Assembly (NCBI GenBank): GCA_016928605.1
Contig: JAFGKN010000343.1
Location: forward strand, 1 to 6,263
DNA from: Planctomycetota bacterium
GTDB taxonomy: Bacteria > Planctomycetota > UBA8108
DNA: 6,263 nucleotides
Reading direction: 5' to 3'
Shown here: one piece after another, positions 1-4,904 of the stretch
How positions within the stretch are numbered: the stretch's first letter is position 1
How the letters are laid out: each line of letters opens with the position of its first letter
Made by a program: the position numbers and the translations under genes
The notes under the pieces: model-generated
Told to the model about the DNA's origin: nothing
The model's input: the letters and a program-made list of their open reading frames with translations, nothing else
Databases searched by the model: none

Positions 1-443
1 AGGAGGTCCGCGCCGGCGAAGACGAACCGTGCGCCGGCCTGGGGCGAGTAGAGGAAAGCACGGCCGGAGGTGGTGCACACCGGGCTGCCGGTGTAGAGGT
101 ACGCTCCTGATCCCCGTCCGGGCCTCGGCTGGACGAAGAGGCTCGGGCAGGCCTCGTCCGTGCGCTCTCCGACCATCACGGTCATCGCCTCGGCGGCCTC
201 CAGCCGGTAGGTGCCCGCCGTCACGAGACCTCGGTACGGGTTGTCGGCTCGAACGGATCCCGCCAGGACGAAAGCGTCCGCGGGGAACGTCCGCAGCTCG
301 AACGTGACGGTCCGCGGGTTCTCGGGGCGGTTCAGGTAGACGTGGATCTTCCCCGGCGTGTGAAACGTGTATATGTACTCTCCATCCGCCTGGAGTGCGG
401 CAGCGAACAGGACGACCACAGACGCAACGATGGCGGCTCTCAT
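1..443 (-). CDS. Exported protein of unknown function, N-terminal part (3' end outside window)
   Basis: Read on the minus strand, an ATG at 443-441 opens a frame with no stop down to position 1, giving 147 residues. A purine-rich Shine-Dalgarno (GGGAGG, complement of 450-455) lies six bases upstream and fixes the start. The N-terminus (MRAAIVASVVVLFAAALQA) is a short signal peptide with probable cleavage after Ala19, so the product is likely exported. The mature part is rich in alternating hydrophobic/polar stretches and Gly, Pro and aromatic residues, suggesting beta structure. Only two cysteines are visible in it (Cys99, Cys123), which could pair once outside the cytoplasm. I do not recognise a family; a beta-sandwich surface or adhesin-type protein is possible but unproven. 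It is transcribed divergently from the receiver/kinase gene. The open frame, RBS and signal peptide together make it a real gene; the function is unknown. Confidence 0.75.
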   Translation of the reverse strand, partial: MRAAIVASVVVLFAAALQADGEYIYTFHTPGKIHVYLNRPENPRTVTFELRTFPADAFVLAGSVRADNPYRGLVTAGTYRLEAAEAMTVMVGERTDEACPSLFVQPRPGRGSGAYLYTGSPVCTTSGRAFLYSPQAGARFVFAGADL

Positions 444-800
444 GGCTACCCTCCCATGGATGGACCAACATTCATAGCTCTTGGTCCCGGCTTTCGACTA
501 CGTGAAAGACTATGGGGCGAGCTGATTCGCGTCGAGTGAAAACTTCCAGGAATCCACCGGGCCTTCTGGGCCCCCGCGCGGCGCTGGCGGTATGATGACG
601 CCCAAGGCTCGCTCGCGGGCTGGAGTTTCTCCAGGGGACCTGAGCGGCTTTCTCGAACCGTTTGTGCTCAGGGCCGACATCCCTTTGACACTCCTTCGCC
701 AGCGGGATTACGATGCCGGCGCAGCCGCCGGAGTCGGCGGGAAGGACGCGGGAAACAAGCTCCGGCAGCGACCGCCATCCATTCTATCGAGTGCTCGGCC
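444..800. other. Divergent intergenic region
   Basis: This 357-bp stretch separates two divergent genes. It holds the minus gene's ribosome site (450-455) and the plus-strand promoter at 685-714. A small hairpin lies at 559-573 (GGGCC, loop TTCTG, GGCCC) with no T-run. For the minus gene I see only weak promoter matches, for example a TATGAA-like box about 30 bases before its ATG without a good -35. An open frame starting at 592 has no supporting features and overlaps the receiver gene, so I treat it as noise. Confidence 0.6.
685..714 (+). promoter_or_regulatory. Sigma70-type promoter for receiver/kinase-VTC unit
   Basis: A perfect -35 hexamer TTGACA (685-690) is followed after 18 bp by TACGAT (709-714), which matches four of six -10 bases including the key first A and last T. 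Transcription would start near 721 and give a leader of about 80 bases before the ATG at 801. It is correctly placed and oriented for the kinase-VTC pair. Assigned from sequence match only. Confidence 0.55.
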
Positions 801-1943
801 ATGGAAGATCGAACCCTCAACGTGCTGCTGATCGAGGACAGCGAGGTCTACCGGACGCTGATCCAGCGCCATCTCGAGGAAGCGGCGCCCGAGTCCATCC
901 TTCTCCACTGGGCGGAGAACCTCGAGACCGGTCTGCGCCGTCTCTCCCGCGGCGACATCGATGCCGTGCTCCTCGATCTCATCCTTCCCGACAGCGGCGG
1001 CATCGATACCCTCTGGAAGACGCTTGTCCACTCGCCCGATGTGGCGGTCGTCGTTCTCACGGCCCTCGACGACGAGGATCTCGCTCTGAAGGCCGTGAAG
1101 GGCGGCGCACAGGACTATCTCGGCAAGGAGGGGCTGTCGGGCGCCGCCCTCGTCCGCTCGCTCCGCCGCGCCGTCGAGCGCAAGCAGCTCGTCACGCGTC
1201 TCGAGAAGTCGGTAGAGCGTCTGGAGCACAGCCATCAGGATCTCGCTCAGTTCGCCGCTGCTGCGGGGGACGTTCTCAAGCCGCTGCTGGAGACCGTATC
1301 CGGGACTTGTCACTACTTCCTGACGGAGGGCGCGACGCTCCTGGACGAGGAGGCCCGGAGCCGGGTCCTGTGCGCGCACGAGGGGCTCGAGCGGCTGGCG
1401 AAGATCTTCGACGGATTCATCACCTATGTTCAGGTCGTGGTGCACAAACCACCGCCCGATGCGAGGGCGGATGCAGAGGCCGTGCTGAAGGACGCTCTGA
1501 GCCGCCTCGAGGCGGAGATCCGCTCCAGCGGTGCCTCGATCACTCACGATCGGCTGCCGGAGGTGGCCGTGGAGCCGTCGTGCCTCCGCGGTCTCTTCGA
1601 GAACCTGATCGGCAACGCCATCGAGTATCGCCGCGAGGAGCCGCCGTCTCTCCACATCGGAGTGCGGAAGGAAGGGGCGTGGTGGGCTTTCAGCCTGCGG
1701 GACAACGGGCTGGGCATCGACCCGGAGTATCCCGAGCAGATCTTCGATCTCTTCACTCAGCTCGGATCCTCGAAGACGAGGCGGAGGCGCGGGACGGGGC
1801 TGGCGATCTCCAAGAGCATCGTGGAAGGGAGCGGAGGCAGGATCTGGGTCGAGTCGGAGGTCGGCAGGGGCAGTGTTTTCCAGTTCACGCTTCCTTCGGT
1901 GATGGAGAAGCGAGGCGGATCACATCGAGAAGGCGAGTCGTGA
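801..1943 (+). CDS. Receiver-histidine kinase hybrid with degenerate phosphoacceptor site
   Basis: A 380-residue soluble two-component protein without membrane segments. Residues 6-125 form a receiver domain: acidic pair Glu12/Asp13, phosphoacceptor Asp59 in DLILPDSGG, Thr87 and Lys109 are all present. Residues about 130-212 resemble a HisKA dimerisation helix pair, and 255-366 form a HATPase_c domain: N-box LFENLIGNAIEYR (265-277), DNGLGID (301-307), FDLFTQL (315-321), RGTGLAIS (330-337). The usual 'QFAYVASHDLxEPL' helix reads QFAAAAGDVLKPL (150-162), so the histidine that would be autophosphorylated is gone (Asp157 without a gap, Gly156 with a one-residue gap). The receiver and ATP-binding parts look intact, so it may act as a phosphorylation-controlled ATP-binding switch rather than a classical kinase. 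No earlier in-frame start codon exists back to at least position 708, and the receiver begins at once, so ATG 801 is chosen despite a weak ribosome site. Its stop overlaps the VTC gene's start. Confidence 0.88.
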   Translation: MEDRTLNVLLIEDSEVYRTLIQRHLEEAAPESILLHWAENLETGLRRLSRGDIDAVLLDLILPDSGGIDTLWKTLVHSPDVAVVVLTALDDEDLALKAVKGGAQDYLGKEGLSGAALVRSLRRAVERKQLVTRLEKSVERLEHSHQDLAQFAAAAGDVLKPLLETVSGTCHYFLTEGATLLDEEARSRVLCAHEGLERLAKIFDGFITYVQVVVHKPPPDARADAEAVLKDALSRLEAEIRSSGASITHDRLPEVAVEPSCLRGLFENLIGNAIEYRREEPPSLHIGVRKEGAWWAFSLRDNGLGIDPEYPEQIFDLFTQLGSSKTRRRRGTGLAISKSIVEGSGGRIWVESEVGRGSVFQFTLPSVMEKRGGSHREGES

Positions 1944-2695
1944 ACATCATCACGCGGCGGGAGACGAAGTTCGAGCTGGATGCCGATTCGGCGAAGCGCC
2001 TGCGACAGATCGTGGGCCGGTATCTTCCGCTTTTCGAGTACGTGAGGGATGTGCCGGCTAGCTACCTGACAACGACCTACTTCGACACGGACCGCCTCGA
2101 GTTCTTCAAGCGGGCGAGCACCTCCTGGGAAGACAACGTGAAGATCCGCGTCCGGGAGTACTCCTACCGGTCTGAAGGGGGAGGCATCATCGTCCAGCCC
2201 CATTGCTTCCTCGAGATCAAGCGGAGACGCCGCGGACTGGTGACGAAGCACCGCCTGCGTCTTCCCAAGAGCTTGCTCGACGACCTCCTGGAGGGAGAAG
2301 ACATCTGGCGCGACCTGGTGGCGGCCATCCCGGACAATGACGCGCCGCCGGTCCGTGGGATCTACGAGGAGCTCCAGGATTTTCTGAAGGCCCACAAGGT
2401 CTCCCCCCGCTCCGTCGTGCACTACCGGCGCTTCGTCTACCAGCTCGACGAGTGGGAGCTGAGGATCACCTTCGACGACGAGCTCGCCATCTACCAGCCG
2501 CCGGGCGAGCTCTACCGCCACGCTCGAACGCTGAGCCCGGATCTCGACCACCGGCCCTGCCGCCGGGTCGGCAAGGTCATCATGGAGATCAAGTGTCAGG
2601 CCCAGCATCCCGCCTGGCTTGAGGACGCCCTCCGCAGCTTCCTCCCCCGCAACATCTCGAAGTTCACCGAGAGCATCAACCTGCTCGTGAGCTAG
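1940..2695 (+). CDS. VTC-domain protein, putative polyphosphate polymerase
   Basis: A 251-residue protein consisting almost wholly of a VTC domain, the triphosphate-tunnel fold whose yeast member Vtc4 polymerises ATP-derived phosphate into polyphosphate. The tunnel's charged motifs are all visible: RRETKF (6-11), TTYFDT (45-50), KIRVRE (68-73), FLEIKRR (90-96), KHR (103-105), YRRFVY (162-167), LRITFD (174-179), IMEIK (214-218) and SKFTESI (240-246). Length is normal for stand-alone bacterial members. No membrane or signal segment is present, so it should act in the cytoplasm. The start is GTG 1940: it overlaps the upstream TGA by two bases, has GAGAAGG (1927-1933) six bases before it, and sits seven codons before the first conserved Glu/Lys motif. 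The frame stays open upstream to 713, but that part is out-of-frame kinase sequence. Bacterial VTC proteins often neighbour CotH and DUF4956 genes; a CotH gene lies nearby here. Enzymatic activity is inferred from the motifs. Confidence 0.88.
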   Translation: MNIITRRETKFELDADSAKRLRQIVGRYLPLFEYVRDVPASYLTTTYFDTDRLEFFKRASTSWEDNVKIRVREYSYRSEGGGIIVQPHCFLEIKRRRRGLVTKHRLRLPKSLLDDLLEGEDIWRDLVAAIPDNDAPPVRGIYEELQDFLKAHKVSPRSVVHYRRFVYQLDEWELRITFDDELAIYQPPGELYRHARTLSPDLDHRPCRRVGKVIMEIKCQAQHPAWLEDALRSFLPRNISKFTESINLLVS

Positions 2696-2715
2696 CGCTG
2701 CGTGCATCGATACGA

Positions 2716-2731
2716 GCCTGCTGCAGCAGGC
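2716..2731. repeat. 16-bp perfect palindrome after VTC gene
   Basis: GCCTGCTGCAGCAGGC reads the same on both strands and begins 21 bases after the VTC stop codon. As RNA it could fold into a six-pair stem with a TGCA loop. No T-run follows, so it is not a textbook intrinsic terminator. It could be a weak 3'-end hairpin, a protein site, or chance in GC-rich DNA. Confidence 0.35.
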
Positions 2732-2822
2732 GCTTCGCTGGCCCGATGCCGTGCGCGGAGCCGGCGGGCGAGAGGCCGCGACGCGGTGTTTTACCGGAAG
2801 CGGAGAAACGGGCGGGCGACTC

Positions 2823-2851
2823 TTGACGCCCATCCTGGGCGATGCTAAAGT
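2823..2851 (+). promoter_or_regulatory. Sigma70-type promoter for membrane protein/regulator/uppS cluster
   Basis: TTGACG (2823-2828, five of six -35 bases) is followed by exactly 17 bp and TAAAGT (2846-2851, four of six -10 bases). Transcription would start near 2858 and give a leader of about 40 bases before the ATG at 2900. The -10 box lies inside the palindromic cluster at 2840-2872, so a bound protein would block it. Confidence 0.6.
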
Positions 2852-2872
2852 ACTTTGCAGTACAAAGCATCG
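2840..2872. promoter_or_regulatory. Candidate operator: nested palindromes over -10 and start site
   Basis: Several symmetric elements are nested in 33 bp. Outer arms CGATGCT (2840-2846) and AGCATCG (2866-2872) are perfectly inverted. Inside is a perfect 10-bp palindrome AAAGTACTTT (2847-2856) and an overlapping inverted pair CTTTG (2853-2857) / CAAAG (2863-2867). AGTAC also recurs at 2849 and 2859, exactly one helical turn apart. The cluster is AT-rich in a GC-rich setting and covers the -10 box and predicted start. The natural candidate ligand is the winged-helix protein encoded two genes downstream. Binding is inferred. Confidence 0.55.
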
Positions 2873-2899
2873 ACCCCGAAACCGCGGAGGTGAACGTCT

Positions 2900-3526
2900 A
2901 TGCAGGAGGAGCCCTTCGACGCTGGCGAGGCGGCCCGAGAGCTGGCGAAGATCCGGCGCATCATGGAGAGCGCCACGCAGCTCACCGTGCTTCCCGGCTG
3001 GGCCGCGATCCTCGGAGGGATCCTGGCCGTCGCCGGTTGCGGCGCGACGTACTGGATCCTGGGCTCGCTCGATCTGTCGGCCATGACGGCTCTGGATGCC
3101 GACGACCGAGCGAAGATCATCGGAGTCTGGCTGGCGGTCGGCGTGGGCGCCGTCCTGCTCGATCTCATCCTGACGGTGCGCATAGCTCGCCGTCGCGGGA
3201 AGAATCCCTGGTCGCGGCTCGCCCAGCTGGCTGCCTACGCCATGGGGCCATCCGTCGGCGTCGCTTTCCTTCTGAGCCTGGCGTTTGCCCTACGCGGTGA
3301 GTGGGGGCCGGTTCCTGCCGTCTGGATGATGCTGTACGGAGTGGCGGTCTGGATGGCGGGCATCCTCTCCGTACGCGCGCCGAGCGTGCTGGGGCTCGCT
3401 TTCCTGCTGGCGGGGGCGATCACGCTCTTCTGGGCCGAGCCCATCGCGCTCGTGATGGTGGGGATCACCTTCGGGCTGGGTCACATCGCGTTCGGGATCT
3501 ACCTGCTGGCTCGATTCGGAAGCTGA
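2900..3526 (+). CDS. Six-helix integral membrane protein paired with a winged-helix regulator
   Basis: A 208-residue membrane protein of no named family that I can assign. A short charged N-terminus (residues 1-27, with helix ELAKIRRIMESATQL) is followed by about six hydrophobic segments near residues 31-52, 73-96, 107-131, 137-158, 161-179 and 182-204. An Arg/Lys-rich loop (94-101, RIARRRGK) probably faces the cytoplasm. No catalytic motif is visible. The start is secure: a near-perfect Shine-Dalgarno GGAGGTGA (2886-2893) lies six bases before the ATG. Only four bases separate its stop from the regulator's start, so the two are almost certainly co-transcribed. Similar membrane proteins with an 'IRxLMExST' N-terminal helix beside small HTH proteins are, from memory, common in Acidobacteria- and Planctomycetes-type genomes. 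The role may be sensing or sequestering the regulator, which is speculation. Confidence 0.85.
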   Translation: MQEEPFDAGEAARELAKIRRIMESATQLTVLPGWAAILGGILAVAGCGATYWILGSLDLSAMTALDADDRAKIIGVWLAVGVGAVLLDLILTVRIARRRGKNPWSRLAQLAAYAMGPSVGVAFLLSLAFALRGEWGPVPAVWMMLYGVAVWMAGILSVRAPSVLGLAFLLAGAITLFWAEPIALVMVGITFGLGHIAFGIYLLARFGS

Positions 3527-3530
3527 TCGG

Positions 3531-3848
3531 ATGGCGGGAATTCTATCGCCTGAGAGCCTCGACAAGATCATCCACGAGCGTGCCCGGCTCGGGATCGTGG
3601 CTTGTCTCGCGGCGCGGGGCGCCATGACCTTCAGCGAGCTGCGGGAGACTCTCGAGATGACGGACGGGAATCTCAGCGTCCACGCCAGGACTCTCGAAGA
3701 GGCCGGTTACATCGCGATCTCCAAGGAGTTCGTCGGACGCAAGCCGCGGACCACGATGACCCTGACCGTATCGGGCCAGAAGGCATTTCGGCTGTATGTC
3801 GATCACCTCGAGAGAATCGTCTTTCCACGGCGAGGCCGCAAACGATAG
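3531..3848 (+). CDS. Small winged-helix transcriptional regulator (MarR/ArsR-like, HTH_34 type)
   Basis: A 105-residue protein that is essentially one winged-helix DNA-binding domain. The opening IIHERARLGIVACLA (13-27) is the usual first helix. MTFSELRETLEMTDGNLSVH (32-51) holds helices two and three, with the recognition helix at about 44-57. RTLEEAGYI (53-61) and the basic hairpin around GRKPRTTMTLT (69-79) form the wing, and the C-terminal helix with YVDHLERIV (89-97) should make the dimer. There is no ligand or metal domain and no obvious cysteine sensor (a single Cys25). It starts four bases after the membrane-protein stop with only a poor ribosome site, consistent with translational coupling. 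It likely binds DNA as a dimer; the palindromes at 2840-2872 over the cluster's own promoter are the obvious target, which would make it autoregulatory. Confidence 0.88.
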   Translation: MAGILSPESLDKIIHERARLGIVACLAARGAMTFSELRETLEMTDGNLSVHARTLEEAGYIAISKEFVGRKPRTTMTLTVSGQKAFRLYVDHLERIVFPRRGRKR

Positions 3849-3858
3849 AGTCGCTGCT

Positions 3859-3875
3859 CCTGCCCTGGCGGCAGG
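3859..3875 (+). repeat. Short hairpin between regulator gene and uppS
   Basis: CCTGCC (3859-3864) and GGCAGG (3870-3875) are perfectly inverted around a five-base loop. No T-run follows, so it should not terminate transcription efficiently. It sits 18 bases upstream of the uppS ribosome site and could modestly tune readthrough, RNA stability or translation. This may also be chance. Confidence 0.3.
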
Positions 3876-3905
3876 GACGAGGAAGCTTCCGGCGGAGGTT
3901 CTTCG

Positions 3906-4658
3906 ATGAGTTCCTCAACTGTGCAACGGGCGGTCATCCCGCGCCACATAGGCATCATCATGGACGGCAACGGCCGCTGGGCGCTCGAGCGCGGAAGGCC
4001 GCGAATCGTCGGACACCGCGTCGGCGCGAGCACCGTGCGCCGCATCACGGAGGCCGCGGCGAGGCTGGGAGTCAACCAGTTGACTCTCTTCGCGTTCTCG
4101 ACCGAGAACTGGAAGCGGCCTGCCGGTGAGACCCAGTTCCTGATGCGGCTCTTCCTCCGGTTTCTCAGCAGCGACGAGCGGGTGCTCATCGAGCGAGGGA
4201 TCCGCCTGCACGCGATCGGCCGCCTCCACGAGCTTCCGGACGAGGTGCGTAGGGAGCTTCTCCGCGTCATGGAGTCGACGAGCCGTGGCGACAGGTTCAC
4301 GCTCTGCCTGGCCGTCAATTACGGTGCCCGGTCGGAAATCGTCGATGCGTGCCGCGCGCTCGCGGGAAGGGCCATCGCCGGCTCCGTGCAGCCGAGCGAC
4401 ATCGACGAGGCGCTCTTCGAGGGCGCGCTCTACCAGCCCGACATGCCGCCTCTCGACCTCGTCATCCGCACCGGCGGAGACATGCGGCTCAGCAACTTCC
4501 TCCTCTGGCAGGCGGCCTATGCCGAGCTCTGGATCACACCGGATTGCTGGCCCGATTTCAGCGAAGAGCATCTGATGCGAGCCATCGATGCCTTCGCGAC
4601 CCGCGAGCGCCGCTTCGGAGCGCTGCTGGGAAGCCGCGAGTTCGCGTCTCCAGGGTAG
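3906..4658 (+). CDS. uppS: Undecaprenyl diphosphate synthase (cis-prenyltransferase)
   Basis: A 250-residue cis-prenyltransferase. It extends farnesyl diphosphate with isopentenyl diphosphate to C55 undecaprenyl diphosphate, the lipid carrier for peptidoglycan and other envelope polymers. Signature motifs are in order: IIMDGNGRWA (17-26, Mg-binding Asp20), GHRVGA (36-41), LFAFSTENWKRP (61-72), and RTGGDMRLSNFLLWQ (188-202) followed by AYAEL (204-208, Glu207). With a constant offset of six these match E. coli Asp26, His43, Arg194, Arg200 and Glu213. The residue matching E. coli Glu198 is Asp192, a conservative change. Length is typical. GGAGGT (3894-3899) stands six bases before the ATG. It follows the regulator gene by 57 bp on the same strand and probably shares its transcript. 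The frequent downstream partner cdsA is absent: the next gene is convergent. Confidence 0.96.
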   Translation: MSSSTVQRAVIPRHIGIIMDGNGRWALERGRPRIVGHRVGASTVRRITEAAARLGVNQLTLFAFSTENWKRPAGETQFLMRLFLRFLSSDERVLIERGIRLHAIGRLHELPDEVRRELLRVMESTSRGDRFTLCLAVNYGARSEIVDACRALAGRAIAGSVQPSDIDEALFEGALYQPDMPPLDLVIRTGGDMRLSNFLLWQAAYAELWITPDCWPDFSEEHLMRAIDAFATRERRFGALLGSREFASPG

Positions 4659-4904
4659 GATGTGGGATCCTCCGGATGAGATCACCACGGAGTGCTTCAG
4701 GAGAGCTCCATGGCTGGCTCTTCGTCTCCGCGCCCTGAGCCCTCTCCTCTCCGACCGGAGAGCTGCCAGGGAGACACTCGGAAAGGGGCTGTGCCGCCCG
4801 CCGGGGGTCGCGGAGGAGCTTCCTCGCCGGGCCGGCAGACCCGCATCGGGCCGAGCTATCGATGCTCCTCCGGCGGTCGATCTTTCCCGCGGGGCGCGGA
4901 CGGA
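4659..4904. other. Convergent intergenic region between uppS and CotH-family gene
   Basis: This 246-bp stretch lies between two gene ends. A hairpin (CTCTCC 4747-4752, loop GACC, GGAGAG 4757-4762) is the only clear inverted repeat and has no T-run on either strand, so I cannot name a firm intrinsic terminator. An ATG at 4710 with an AGGAGAG-like site before it opens a frame of low-complexity Ser/Pro/Arg/Gly sequence that runs antisense through the CotH gene; I do not accept it as a gene. Confidence 0.5.

Noticed and set aside
592..831. 79-residue plus-strand frame in the divergent intergenic region
   Set aside because: No ribosome site, no domain, overlaps the receiver start and spans the predicted promoter at 685-714.
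708..1655. 315-residue minus-strand frame opposite the kinase gene
   Set aside because: Antisense to conserved receiver and HATPase motifs; explained by biased codon use in GC-rich DNA.
713..1939. Upstream part of the long plus-strand frame (713-2695) that ends in the VTC protein
   Set aside because: This part is the second frame of the receiver/kinase gene and gives Arg/Pro/Ser-rich sequence with no domain; the real VTC start is GTG 1940.
1757..2833. 358-residue minus-strand frame opposite the VTC gene
   Set aside because: Antisense to conserved VTC motifs, with no domain, ribosome site or promoter of its own.
3915..4688. 257-residue minus-strand frame opposite uppS
   Set aside because: uppS motifs on the plus strand are unmistakable; the antisense frame has no recognisable domain.
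4747..4762. Hairpin between uppS and the CotH gene as a bidirectional terminator
   Set aside because: Six-pair stem only and no T-run on either strand; too weak to call a terminator.
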